Below are positions 36,965 through 49,038 of a DNA stretch of 64,000 nt, piece after piece. Within the stretch, counting starts at the first letter, position 1. The number at the start of each line of letters is the position of its first letter. The stretch comes from Isoetes taiwanensis (lineage: Eukaryota; Streptophyta; Lycopodiopsida; Isoetales; Isoetaceae): assembly GCA_021234155.1 (NCBI GenBank), contig JAJEKV010000059.1, forward strand, positions 7,105,172 through 7,169,171, written 5' to 3'. The position numbers and the translations under genes are program-made. Under the pieces are notes generated by a model. The model was not told the DNA's origin. It searched no databases and saw only the letters and a program-made list of their open reading frames with translations.

Positions 36965-38755
36965 CCACCTTCTGGTAAAGTAGAGCTACTGCATTCCTAA
37001 TGTCAACCAAAATTGTGGCAAACAATTTTGCAAAAAGGCTTCCTACCATTACCATTATGTAATTACCTGGGTTCCCCATATCTCTTGCTTTGTGAATAGG
37101 TGTCACTCTATTTATTTGCCACGCTGGTGGGAGGCCTTCCTGAACAACAACATTAAACATTTAGGTAATAACTTTCAGCGTCTGTTGCCCAGCCCATATA
37201 ATCATTTCAGCAGAAACGCCCGCAGCATCTATGGCTTTCCCATTGGCTAGTCGGCTTATATCCTCTTCTATCTCCTTTTCTGTGAATGTTCCATATACAT
37301 TTCCTCCTGGCATCCTCCCATCTTTCCCATTCGCTAGTCGGCTTATATTATTCTCTTCTATCTCCTTTTCCGTGAATGTTCCATATACATTTCCTCCTGG
37401 CATCCTCCCATCTTGCCCTTGTAAGTGATACAGTTTAGTGAGATGTTCAACTAACAAGTCAGCGTCCACTTGAATTTTCGTTTGGGCCCCTTTGCTTTTC
37501 AGTTTCCCCCAAAACTTTCGAGGTGTTGCAATCATATTCTTCACAAATGCAACCTGTTTGTCCTCCTCATATTTATGCCTTTTTCTTCTAACCATTTTCC
37601 TGTAAATTTTCATTATAGCCCCCTTTTCATGCTTTTGTGCCTGTTTATACTTAAGCCTCCAACTCTTACATTCCTCGTCATACTATTTATTGCATGGCAA
37701 ACCCTTGGTCTTTTTGACAGATACGAAACATTCTTCCGCACTTTTAATCAACAAGGAGGTAAGCCGACTGTTTAGATCTGCTACTTTGGTGGGCCATTCT
37801 ATCTTGCTGATTTTCTCCTCGCAAATTTCAGCATATTGGCTAGCTTTATTGTAGTCGAAAAGAATACGGGTTGACATCACCTCTTTCTGCACCTCCTGTA
37901 ATGACATGTTTATTTTGAGATGAAAAATCAATGGTAAGTGGTCAGATTCTGGACAATCTTGTACTTTAAAATCTACTATCCTTCCTGTCATATGCTCTGC
38001 TGCAAGCAGATAATCTACCACGCTAGATCCCCTGTTTTGAGCCCCTCTAGATGTAACTCCATCTGATAATGGATATTTGGATATACCATTATATATCACA
38101 AAACCTAGACCGCCACACAGGTTTAATAAATGACTACCTTGCGGTGTAACATATTCATAGTCATCCTCTGTTTTCCTTGTCCAACCTGCCATCCGTATCT
38201 CATCATTGCTTAAGGTATCTAACCAAATGGGATCCTTGGATTCACAGAAAATGCCACAGAAAATACTTGCTTGCCGAGACCCTACCCTTCCATTAAAATC
38301 TCCTATCAATACAACTTCCCCTAAAGCCATTAGCTCTAATGTTTGTTGTTCCAGGTAATGAAAAGAGTCTTCTGCGTCCAGGTCTCCTTGGTTATATATT
38401 GGAGAGCCACGAAGTGGAAAATAGCATCCCCTAATGAATATACTGCAATTTGTACCTGTAATTTAAATCCACACTGTTTGTTGCAATTTACATGTGTCTA
38501 CTGCTCTAATACAATGCTCAAATTCCTTCCGAATATAACATGCAATCCCCCCGAAGCCTTTGTACCTCCATCCTTTTACCTGCCAAGTTTTACATACGAC
38601 TATAAATTCTGGAATCTCTGGAACACAACTTTCCTCATGTTCATGTGTTTCTAAGAAGAAAATAACATCCCAATTTTTAAGTTCTGCTGCTATTATACCA
38701 GCCTTTAATGCATCCAGCCCGTTTATATTCCAAGCGCAGATCCTGATGGTCTGAT
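36948..38755 (-). pseudogene. LINE ORF2: AP endonuclease and N-terminal RT
   Basis: The endonuclease opens with IRICAWNINGLDALKAG (near 38745) and VIFFLETHEHEES. After a shift near 38420 comes MALGEVVLIGDFNGRVGS (38330) and CPESDHLPLIFHL, so the WN, E, GDFN and SDH landmarks of the APE family are present. The linker and RT start continue in the same frame past TAG at 37683 and TAA at 37161, with LPPAWQINRVTPIHKA (near 37120) matching the LP--W--A-I-PI-K block of LINE RTs. A segment of about 30 residues is tandemly duplicated at 37231-37430. Confidence 0.8.
37231..37430 (-). repeat. tandem duplication of about 93 bp within LINE ORF2
   Basis: Two adjacent copies (about 37231-37322 and 37325-37417) encode DGRMPGGNVYGTFTEKEIEE followed by ISRLANGK, differing by an inserted codon and a few bases. 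The frame is preserved. Confidence 0.9.
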
Positions 38756-38759
38756 TTCC

Positions 38760-39420
38760 CTATTCATTAGCCTCCACAACTACTCTATTACCTTTCCAAA
38801 ATGCTTTCTTCCCTTCCTGCCTTGCATCTTTCATTTTTTGTACCTCTTCCTTCCTCTGTTGAAACTGCATTTTAGTTAAATCTTTATTAATCCAAATATG
38901 TTTGCCTTTTAAAAGTCCCCTGCTCCTCATAATCTGCATCTTCCCCTCTTTACTTACTGTTTTAACCACAATATTTCTTGTCCCATTGTCTCGTTTTCCA
39001 ATACGAAAAGCATCCTGGGGTACTTCCGGGTCTACTTGTAAGCTCTGAGCAAAGAATTGTCTCACTGTTTCAAGAGTGTTCTCTCTGGCTTCTTCTGGCA
39101 GGCCTGTAATTCTCACATTAAGAGCTTTTTGCTGCCTTTCCTGCCGGTCCGTCAAGTTATCGATACGGTCATTGAGTTGTTTCAGAGTGCTTTCAAGACT
39201 CCCATTATCTAATATCGGGGCTGCCGTTTCTATTTTCAGACTTCCTAACTCTACTCTAATCTCTCAGTTCTCAACTTGAAGGGCAGATAAAGACGCATTA
39301 ATAGAATAAAGTGTATCAGCCATACCTTGTATAAGATTAATAGTTACAGGCCCACTTGCTCTTGAATGCTCCAGTTGTTCCATCATCTTGATCATCACTT
39401 TCCTGGATTCCGCCATTTCA
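38760..39420 (-). pseudogene. LINE ORF1: coiled coil plus RRM-like RNA-binding protein
   Basis: Starting at about 39420 (MMMHEMAESR), the frame has a coiled-coil-like N-terminal part (SLESTLKQLNDRIDNLTDRQ), then an RRM-like core with NVRITGLPEEARENTLETV and AFRIGKRDNGTRNIVVKTVS, and a basic C-terminal part (IWINKDLTKMQFQQRKEEVQ). This is the layout of L1-type ORF1 chaperones, which coat element RNA. One TGA near 39264 interrupts the coiled-coil part; otherwise it is open to 38760. ORF2 begins immediately after it. Confidence 0.8.
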
Positions 39421-39534
39421 TGCATCATCATTTGTCTAGTTGCGGTCGTTTCATTCCACGGGGGTTAGTTCATGCCCTTGTGCCATCACGAACTCATTGC
39501 CTTTTGTGTTTCTGTCAAAGCACCGATCGATTAT

Positions 39535-39764
<230 letters not shown>

Positions 39765-39765
39765 C

Positions 39766-39935
39766 AAGGGGGGGGGATTCACCTATGTGGATATTGAATA
39801 TGTGCGAAGATGGGGTCGTGAAAACCCCTTATTTACCACTTTTATAGCGAAACCCCTTTTTATACTCCTATCCATTCTGCATGTTTACCCCATAAAACTC
39901 ATATCTCCTTACATATTCATTGGGTCACCAGGGCC
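39766..39935 (+). repeat. direct repeat, copy 1 (about 170 bp)
   Basis: Beginning GATTCACCTATGTGGATATT, with CGAAGATGGGGTCGTGAAAA, then ACCCCTTATTTACCACTTTT and CATAAAACTCATATCTCCTT, this matches 40088-40256. Both copies follow a G-rich purine tract. Confidence 0.8.
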
Positions 39936-40087
39936 AAAACATCGAATGAATCGTAACCAAACACTATACTATCCGAAAAAATATGCACAAAAAATGTGGA
40001 AGCCTGGGCCAACCAAACACTTTGCACTATCCGAAAAAACACGGATATAACCAACATGCTCGGTGTGTTGAGGCCGGGGAGGAGGGG

Positions 40088-40256
40088 GAGGGGGAATTCG
40101 TGGGATTCACCTATCGTATATTAGATATGCCATCTACGAAGATGGGGTGGTAAAAACCCCTTATTTACTACTTTTATAATAGAAAACTCCTTTTCACACT
40201 CATATCCATCCCTCTGCATGTATACCTCATAAAACTCACATCTCCTTATATATTCA
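40088..40256 (+). repeat. direct repeat, copy 2
   Basis: This is the partner of 39766-39935 (GAAGATGGGGTGGTAAAAAC, then CATAAAACTCACATCTCCTT). Between the copies, 39936-40060 resembles the repeat beside the (AC)n tract at 23.65 kb. Confidence 0.8.
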
Positions 40257-40399
40257 ACTTTTTACATATTTTTATATATATTCTATACCCTTTAGTCTAT
40301 TTTTCATGCAACTAAGTCTATACTTTTTACCCCTAAAAGTATTCGTTGATGTTACGCACGTACTACAAATGTGCATCCCCCTTGCCGAAAACTTGCAGA

Positions 40400-40495
40400 G
40401 CCAAAGGAGTATAATGAAAAAGAGCTCAAGAGAACGCCAATGACTGGAAACGAGAAAAGAGGCAGTATAAGTAGGAGATGCAAAGAAGGACGTCA
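40400..40495 (+). repeat. direct repeat, left copy
   Basis: GAGCCAAAGGAGTATAATGA, then GAGCTCAAGAGAACGCCAAT and GAGGCAGTATAAGTAGGAGA match 41311-41405 with about 15-20% divergence. The 0.9 kb between them has no recognised coding region, so a very degraded small LTR element is possible. A 10-bp-arm hairpin (GGTTCTATTG/CAATAGAACC) lies at 40526-40550. Confidence 0.6.
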
Positions 40496-41310
40496 CCATC
40501 CAAGAAATGTCAGTTCTATTGTATTGGTTCTATTGCGATACAATAGAACCGCAACATTCCTAGGATGGGTCCTATGATACAACCGAGAACGCAATCGAAT
40601 CGTATTCTCTTGAAACCACAAACTCTAACACCAAATTATGATGCAACATGTCTATTCGATCAAACTGTCAAAATGAATGAGAGAAGCTCAACGTTTAACC
40701 AAGCAAAAATGTCAAATTTCATGCCAAAATGGGCCAGGAAAGCCATCATAATCAACGTATTCTTAGAGCGTGTGGAGACATAGAAGCAAGAAAATGCAAA
40801 GGATGGACTATGAGAAAGTGGATTTCAACTGCTACAAACAAGGATAAATCCATCCATATAAAAGCTCTATTTCATGGGTACAGGAGCAGAATGGAGCTGA
40901 AAAAGGAATCGAAATTTGCTTCAAGAGTATCTGATGCAAAATCTCTCTCCTCTGCTTATGTCAATGCTTTATTTACCAAAAAAAAAATCGAATCCTGCAA
41001 TCTGACGAGTCACTAGAACCCTAAAGAATCAAACATGCACTACCACAAATGAAATCAAACATGTTTGAAAATTACAAGTGCAATTGTAGGCCAAAAGCTA
41101 ATGGAAAAGCCAAGCATAAGTACCAAAGAACGAAACAAAGACCTAACTCTAAAGCAAATCGAGTTAAAAAGCAAGCGAAGGGCAAGACAAGATAACTGTA
41201 ATAGTGAAACAAAACTTATGATCTCGTAACAATATCACACCTTAGAATCGAAAAAGCAGACATAGTAAAGACAAAGATAACAAGCTAGAGGGACTAGAAT
41301 AAAAATTGCG

Positions 41311-41405
41311 AGCCAAAGGAGTAGAATGGAAAGGAGCTGAAAAGAACGTCGATGACTGAAAATGATAAGAGAGGCAATATAAATCGGAGATGCAAGGAAG
41401 GAGCC
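41311..41405 (+). repeat. direct repeat, right copy
   Basis: This is the partner of 40400-40495 (GAGCCAAAGGAGTAGAATGG, then GAGCTGAAAAGAACGTCGAT). Confidence 0.6.
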
Positions 41406-43480
41406 CATCCAATAGAACCGTTGCATTATGTGACTGATGTTGGTGTAGCGGGTTTAAGATCCTACCAATGGACCAAGCCTCGAAGGTGTACTTAGTAATA
41501 TTATGCACCAAATGATTAACATAGTAGCTACTTAATTGAAATTTATCCTTCTTATGTAAGTTAGTTTGATGTTTGTATGTCACGTGTTTTGTTAGAGATA
41601 TCTGTTGCGCCAAAACTTAATGTCTGTTACCGCCCCTGTTCTGATCCAAGTCGTGATCCTGCATGGTAGGCATCGATCGTTCAATTTGCTTGTACTCATC
41701 TCTTACCCTCATCCAAATGAGCAAAAAACTTTTATCATTAAAGCTTCGCTGCCTTGGTGAAAACCCATGGGCAACCATGTACTGACATAATCGCCGTATT
41801 CCTGAATCTCACACTGGTTTTGAACACCATCATTATGATTGATTGGATGTACCCGTCTTGAAATATTATAGCTTTAGATTCGACCTTTACAATTTTTGGC
41901 GTTTTGTATCTTGCAAAAACAATAGCATAACAAGATGGTCGATTTGTTTTCAAACTAAAAGAACAACATCGCCCATAATACACCAAAATAAAAAATTTTA
42001 ATTTTTTTTTCGATACAAAATGCGGCCACCATGACATCATTGTCCAAAAAGTAAGAAATGAAAGAGGCTTAAAAAGTAAACTACCCAATCCACATGTTTT
42101 AGTTTCAATATCTTCATAAAAGCTTATTCCACTGCAATGATCTTCCACATATAGTTTGCAATGATGCCTTTTGCAAGTCTTCTGGCTTGCTCAATCATGG
42201 GTAAGCTCTGAAAGTATCTAAGTCTCTCCCGTTCAGCTCCTCTTTTTTGTTTTGCTGCAGAATCCAAAGCGACCGTAAATTCTACCATACTTACACTTGG
42301 AAATACAGATAAAATCAATTTGTGGCCAACTCAACACAATCTGTCAGTGAACCATCAAAATGCATGTTCTAGAATTAAGCACAAGCTCAAGCACAGGGAA
42401 GCTTAAGCTTATTAGGATCACGTAAACTCTGGGGTTCAGGAATTACATTACCCCTTGCAACAATCTGCCCAGCCAGGCAGGCGGCCGAGCTCATTTGAGT
42501 ATCCTCTGATATGCAAGCGGCTGTCCAACAAAACTCCTAGCTACCTTCGTATTTGTGGGTTTCAAAATAATAGGGCCTTAAAAAGACAACCAAAAAGTTC
42601 TTACGAAGTTTGTTAAGTTTAAAAATAACAAGCCCTTAAAAAGATAAACCAATAAAATAATATAAGCCTTTAGAATAGTATAAGCTTCTTTATTTCCCTT
42701 TTCATTTTTAGCTACATCCTATATATATGAACTCTCAATTGTTCAACACATACAAAAAAATCCCTATTTTGAAAACCTTTTTTTCTGCAATAAAAAACTT
42801 GTTGTTAAATGAGATTTCAATCAATTGAAAACACATCTCAAGTTGTATTATACAAGCTATTGAAAATACATCTGAAATTGTATTATACAAGCATTCTTCT
42901 GGCCAGATCCTTAGTTTTTAGATATATAACAGTTAAATGTAAATGTAATGCTATCCATCTCCCTCTAGTTGCCTAATTTTTTTGGTACAGATGATATTTT
43001 CTCAGCATTCTTCTTCTTGCATACAACAACTTGCTAATAACTTTTCCAACTTTAGCCATTTGAAAAAACTCACAAACCTTTGATAGTAAATGTATTGCAG
43101 AGAGTTTTATAAGAAAATGGTTTTCAGAATGCTCTAAAATTCATATATTTGAAAGGAAAAGCGAATATTCATAGATATTATCACTTGAATCATCACATAT
43201 TAGATCTTGAAATGTAGAACTGAGAAGTTGTCATTTACTGGCAAAGGGGATATAACATTGAAAATTAATCTCCAAGTTTCTTAACCCTCGTCTACATTGC
43301 TTTATTAATAGCATTTGAGGAGAAGAAAAGCATTTGGACCCCAATAAGTATCGACTTTGCAATACGAGAAGGATGCAAGAAGATTTGAATGGCTAGACAA
43401 ACTTGTGGCCGTGTAAGTGAGGTTGAATTGAAAACCAATTGCCAAGAGGAGAATTGCACAGTAGTTAACTGGGAGATGCC
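41406..43480. other. interval without a confirmed gene
   Basis: A minus-strand open stretch at 42318-42124 (VEFTVALDSAAKQKRGAERE, then SLPMIEQARRLAKGI) has exon-like amino acid composition, but I recognise no family and see no partner exons. The rest is AT-rich. Confidence 0.35.
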
Positions 43481-43481
43481 T

Positions 43482-44040
43482 CCTTGAAGATGAATCTATT
43501 TTGTTAGAGCTACATTTCTAAATTGATGCTCATAAACCATTCAAGCTGTTGTTTATGAGTAGTCGCTTCTACCCATTTATGTTGGTGTCTCGGGAACTTG
43601 ACACCAAGATCCACTCGAGCAATATCGATGGGTCCGTTACAATCTCTCTCACTAGACTATGATCGTCCTCAAGCATCACAAAACCATAGATTACACCATC
43701 TCATGGTGTCCAAGACCAAGTCATGACCTACTGTCCAACGGTATTCCAGATCATACTTGCCCCCATGGAGACTCGAACTGGAGCCTTGCTCTGATACCAA
43801 ATGTAACATTCCTAACCAACATGCCCTTAACCAACCGGGCAAAACCGTCTAGACATTTATGAGTAGTCGCTTCTACCCATTTATGTCGGTGTCTCAGGAA
43901 CATGACACCAAGATCCACTCGGGCGGTCTCCATGCGTCCAGATGAACTTTAGTTAAATTGGAATTCTTTGAAGATGAACCTGCTCTGTTAGAGACACATT
44001 TGCAAATTGATGCTGAGTAAAAACTGTTGAAGTTGCTATT
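43482..44040 (-). repeat. duplicated LTR-like segment with a tRNA-Met PBS-like motif
   Basis: A 69-bp block (GAGTAGTCGCTTCTACCCAT, then GACACCAAGATCCACTCG) occurs at about 43553-43620 and 43858-43925 with four or five differences. An outer pair (CTTGAAGATGAAYCT to AAATTGATGCT) sits at about 43484-43535 and 43969-44020 in the same orientation. Between the 69-bp blocks, GCTCTGATACCA (43788-43799) is the exact complement of the usual initiator-tRNA-Met primer-binding site, followed by TGTAACATTCC. This fits a fragment of a small minus-strand LTR element of the TRIM kind, but no full LTR pair is proven. Confidence 0.45.
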
Positions 44041-44907
44041 TCGACATGTATGGAGATTTAGACAAAACTGGACAACTAAAATTTCCAAGCATTAGAAGCA
44101 TGAAGGATTTGGGTGCCATTACATACCAATGTCTGTTTTTGGGTGGGTTCAAATATGTTATGTAGCAGCATATAGGGTGCCGGAAAGAAGGAAGAATATA
44201 AACATGGAAAAAGAGCCGCTGAACTCATTGGAAGCATAATGTCAAACAAATTGAAGGACGAGTAGGTGAACAATGTTCCTAACATTGGCTTCCAACTGAT
44301 AGTCTGCTAAAAATGTTGAGCTTCTCTCCCATGCCCAACATAGTCGGGCTAGGGCAATCCTTTTTTTTTTTAAAGGTCCATGCAGGATTATAGGCGACAA
44401 CACTACAGTCATATAATGCTCATAATGAAAATGTGTTTACTACAAAAGGGCATGCAAACTTTGGTTTGGGATTTTTTTTAGGGGCATAATCACCAAGTTC
44501 CCTCCCTTCCTATGTATATGGCGATGAGCTATACAACACTTGTTGCCATTTTATGCCATGTATTATAAAGTGGCCCAAGACTTGTGCACCACGCGTTTTT
44601 ACAAGCCATATTATAAAGCCAATAACTATGTAGTACATTACCAAATTCTCAAGAATTAATATTCACACAAAACATGAAGTGCAAATGATCGATTATTGTC
44701 CTTTAGATTATTGAAGATATTGTATTATCAAACTTGTTTGTGGCGTTGACAAGATGTTGCCTTAGTGCTTATGATGTGACCCATGAAGGAAGGCATGTAC
44801 ATCACAAAATTACTATTATATTTGTCATGCTTATGAATCTGCCTAACTACCATCATGTTTAAGATATCCTTTTATGAGACAAAGGTTGCTCATTTATTTT
44901 CCAAGCC
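44041..44907. other. region upstream of the reductase gene
   Basis: No coding exon is seen. A weak TATA-like ATTATATTT lies about 90 bp before the start codon (near 44815). The segment otherwise looks like ordinary AT-rich flank. Confidence 0.35.
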
Positions 44908-46185
44908 ATGGCAATGCGCGTTTGTGTAACAGGTGGAACTGGCTATATTGCTTCATGGATTATCTTCAAGCTTCTAGAGAGAGGTTATCATGTTCACACT
45001 ACCGTCAGGGATCCATGTATGTGACTTGAACGTTCTTATTGAATTATAATTTGTAGAATCATATTTTACTCTCTTTGTAGTTAATAAAAAAAAGATCGAC
45101 TTCTTGTGGCAATTTCCTGGAGCTAAGGAAAGGCTAAAGATATTCAAGGCAGATTTATTAGAGGAAGGAAGCTTTGATTCTGCACTAGAAGGTGTTCATG
45201 GAGTATTCCACCCTGCTGGGCCAGTAGTTATTGATCCAAATGATGATCCACAAGTAATCTCTTTGACTTTTATAAAACAATATGGATTGTACTCTAATTT
45301 ATACTACAGGTAAAATTAGTCGAGACATCTCTAAAGGGAAATTTGAACGTACTAAAGTCATGCACTAAATACTCTTCAATAAAGAGGATTATTTTGACAT
45401 CTTCATGCTCAGCCATACGGTATAATGAAGTACGTGATGGTGGAAGTCTCATCTTAGATGAATCAATATGGAGCGATACAAATTACTGTATCAAACATAA
45501 GGTACGCCAATAAATAAATGCATATTCATCATAAGACATAATAATTATATGTCATCTTTGGTTCATAGCTATGGTATGCATTAGCCAAGACGGTTGCAGA
45601 GCAAAGGTCGTGGGAATTTGCTAAAAGCAACAACCTTGACCTTATAGTTGTAAATGCATCTTATGTGATTGGTCCACTATTACAATCGGTGCCAACAAGT
45701 ACAATTCATCTTGTGATGTCAATGCTTAAAGGTACTTGATCTTTCAATTTGATATTGAAAACAACTATTAAGCCTTTACCTCTATAGGAGACATCAAGGT
45801 GTATCCAAATTCAATCATGGGATTCGTTCATATCCATGACGTTGTACAAGCGCATCTATTAGTATATGAGACACCTTCTGTAGTTGGCAGGTACATTTGC
45901 TCGGGTCAAGTAGCACATTGGAGAGAGGTTATAGAAATGCTTCGTGCAAGATATCCATCCTATTCAACTCCAACAAGGTAAAAGAACTTTGGAAAAGTGC
46001 ACATGGTTAATACGCTTATGTTTTCCACTTCTAAATACAGACCTTCAGAAGATTCAGCACAAAACATTCCCCATACTATCGACACTAGGAAGATCCAAGA
46101 GTTAGGTCTCATTCAATTTAAAACACTAGAGGAGATGCTTGATGATTGTATTCACAGTCTCAAGCTACGGGGATTTTTAACTTAA
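44908..46185 (+). CDS. NAD(P)-dependent reductase, DFR/CCR/tetraketide-pyrone reductase family, six exons
   Basis: This is a complete spliced gene: exons 44908-45016, 45081-45253, 45310-45501, 45569-45731, 45788-45977 and 46041-46185, all introns GT-AG, 323 residues. The N-terminus has the dinucleotide-binding fold [20 protein letters not shown] and the TVRDP turn. Next come [20 protein letters not shown], the LTSSCSA strand and the YALAK catalytic YxxxK in [20 protein letters not shown]. The C-terminal half has [22 protein letters not shown] and [16 protein letters not shown]. The NWYCYGK signature of true cinnamoyl-CoA reductase is absent, and the WYALAKT and C-terminal blocks look closest to tetraketide alpha-pyrone reductases, which act in sporopollenin precursor synthesis. 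That assignment is inferred; a DFR-like or CCR-like substrate is possible. No lesion is visible. The start is the first in-frame ATG, in GCCATGGC context. Confidence 0.9.
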
Positions 46186-46983
46186 TTACTATACGATCAC
46201 ATGCTAAAAATCAAAGGTGAGATATTATATATGCTCTCTATAGAACATACTAATATATTCTACAAAACAATAAGTATATATAAAATGACGTGGTTTTATA
46301 TATGGACTGCCCTATTGATGGACAAATTGTTAATTAGAGGGTGGGACCTCTTGTAAGATTTTTCAGCATAAAAATACGATGGTTGTGGTTCCCCCTAGAT
46401 TGCAAAATTGATTAAGAAAAATAGAACAAAGAAACAAATGAATTTCAATATAAATTTGAAGTCCAGATGGATCATAGCCATCAAGAACAACCCCCTCCGA
46501 GATCTTAACCATTGAAAATAATAATTCAAACATCGTCATATATTAACAAGGTGGCAAGGCAATGGATTGCTAAAAATGTGCTTTTACCAGGCCTGTTGGC
46601 CTCAGTGGACGTTAAAATATACTTCTGTGTTTTTAGATATCTAAGTTTAATTTTATTGTTTATTCTTTGCGGTGTATAAACCTACAACATCGTGTCATTG
46701 CATTCCTAGAAAACATTCCTACATTTTATTGTTGTTTCTCTTTTATTGTTTATTCTACTAGGGCGGATTGGGATCTCAAAATGGCTCATAACTTGAATTA
46801 AAGAATTCCACCTCATATTTGGCTCGACCAATCAAGGTTTTGCATGTTTTTTACCAAAGTCATTGCTAATTGACAAGTAGAGGAAGGAGTAGGCTTACTT
46901 GGCATCCACATTGTGAGTTTTCGTAGGAGATGGATGCACATTTATTGCAACCACATTAATGGCACGTACTTTCCAAAAATCAT
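46186..46983. other. 3' flank of the reductase gene
   Basis: No gene is seen. The flank probably includes the 3' UTR; AATAAGTATATA near 46270 could contribute to polyadenylation, but this is weak. Confidence 0.3.
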
Positions 46984-46997
46984 ATTGTGGATCAAAA

Positions 46998-47368
46998 AAT
47001 ATATATTTTTTTTGAAGAATATAAGAATATATTAAACCACTAGAATACGATCAAGTACAATGATAAGTGTGGTGCTAAGAAATGAAGCGCCCATCATGAT
47101 CCACAATCTATAGGAATGTCGACCAAATTTCCCGCTTAACTGTGCCAGACAAGCTTGAGACTTGGTAAGCCTGCCACAACTTATGCCTCAAGATCGAAAC
47201 CAACCGAAAAGGGCTAAGCACTGCATTCTGAAAGACCTTCGCTCTCCATCTTTTCCAAATCAGCCACAAAAGCCAAGCTCTGCATAAATGAAATGTCTGC
47301 CGCTTGGCCACTGCCCACCTGCTAGGAAGGAATCCCAAGAGAATCTTCTGACTGCACAGTGAAGTCCC
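46998..47368 (-). mobile_element. 5'-truncated LINE 3' end (group 1) with target-site duplication
   Basis: Only the ORF2 C-terminus and 3' UTR remain. The minus-strand frame includes FHLCRAWLLWLIWKRWRAKV (near 47300-47240), the same motif seen at 3.3 and 52.85 kb. The A-rich tail on the minus strand (TTCTTC, A run, then ATAT) is at 46998-47022. ATTGTGGATCAAAA flanks both sides exactly (46984-46997 and 47369-47382), giving a 14-bp target-site duplication. Confidence 0.85.
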
Positions 47369-47571
47369 ATTGTGGATCAAAATATTGGATGCCTGAGGGT
47401 TTTTGCCGGAGGCTGCTTTACGTTTGTGTTCATATCTTAAGCTACAGACCTCGGATTACGGTGTTTTTTGGCTCGTTGGAAAGCTGATTCAGAGCTCTTT
47501 CCAAAGGTGTGGAGCATCGCAGGTTTTAGGTTCCGGCTGATAGCCTTTTCAGCCCTGACAGTTTTGGCTCT

Positions 47572-48264
47572 ATGGCGTCAACTTCCAAGCTGCCTGCAAA
47601 ATCTCCTGTATCCATGCAGATGCAGGGGGCAAATTTGGCGATGCATGTTAACCCTCTGGCTTATAGTGAGAATGTCTTTCAAGACGGTGATTTCCCTACT
47701 TTGGCGCCCTCGGCTGGTGCACCGAAGAGTACAAGTGCTTTGAATAGCGGTAATGCTTCTGTGGAGGGTGCCTCGGCGCCAGCTGGTGCCAATTCTAACA
47801 AAGATCAGTCCCGTTCGCTTCCTTGGAGGTCTTCAACATCTGGAGTAAATGCTAGTAGGGAGCGCTTTAGTGATTGGATCAAGAAGGACTTGTCATCAAC
47901 TATGTCTGCTCTGCGTATTGCTACAGCTATTGATGTGATGATTCAGGACAATAAAAGAGATCTCAGTAATCTTTTGGGTGAGTTGCGAGCAAAGGAGACT
48001 CAGTTGGAGCTTCAGTTACCTTCTGTTGAAGTTTTCTATCAGCCTGAAATGTGTAAGAATACTCTTCAAGCGTCTGGGTACAATGTGGTTGAGATTGATC
48101 ATGACTTACACAAGAAGTGTATTAGTAACTTGTTGTCGTTTAGTGTGGTTGGTCAATATACTGGAGCATTTCTTGACAGTAGGAAGCTTGGCTATTGGTT
48201 GACTGGTCATCTTCGGAGATTAGGGTTGCCACCCTATCGCATTACTTTAAAGATCTTTGGATAA
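47572..48264 (+). pseudogene. LINE ORF1 (DUF4283-like), N-terminal part
   Basis: The frame begins MASTSKLPAKSPVSMQMQGA, has a Ser/Ala/Asn-rich low-complexity segment, then a helical region and LGYWLTGHLRRLGLPPYR. After a frameshift near 48250 the text continues in other frames with PCWFSIPNLPPDLLVPERVS and VDGAKICVSLPYGRMGLLHL (48400-48590), which resembles the DUF4283 domain of plant LINE ORF1 proteins. A CCHC knuckle was not found. ORF1 would package element RNA. Confidence 0.65.
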
Positions 48265-49038
48265 GAAGTTCTTTTTGATCGTTTTTATGATTTGTAGGCG
48301 TGTGGAGCAACCCCGGCACGCGTGGTGTGGACCCAATGTGGAGTGATTATATTTTGTACCAGCCTTACTCCCCCGGATTTTCTCCCAGTGCGACTCTGCT
48401 CTTAGGATGCCATGTTGGTTTTCTATTCCTAATCTTCCTCCTGATCTCTTGGTGCCAGAGAGAGTTTCTTATCAGCATTGCTAATGGTGCGGGTACTCAT
48501 CGGCCCATTCTATTGTTGATGGTGCTAAAATTTGTGTTTCTCTTCCTTACGGTCGCATGGGTCTTCTTCATTTGTGTGGTTGTGAAAAGTGGCCCTATCT
48601 TTCTGAAGTATGCTTTTTGATTGCTTAATGGCCCTCGGCTTGCTGATTTATTTCCTCAACTTGCTTTATTTGCAAATTTTCGTGCTAAGAGAGATCGCCT
48701 CGCAATGGTCCCTTCTTCCTCTATGCAGCCTACCTTTGTTGTGTCCCCTTTACCCTCACGGTTGTTCCTTACGCCAATACTCTTTGCTACCTCTGTTGTT
48801 GCTACTCCATCCGCTACTAGAACCACTATTCCACGAGAAGATTGTGCATACTCAGCTTTTGAAGAGGATGCTAGGGCTAAGATTCTGAAGATCCGGGAAT
48901 TGCAAAGAGCGGCATGAAAATGTTCAAGAGCATCATGAAAATGCCCAAGAGGGATGGACAAATGTTAATTGGAAAAGAGCTGCATAATAAGGCTAGTCAA
49001 CATGTGTCTCATGTCATGAGCGTTTCGATAATTTGCAT

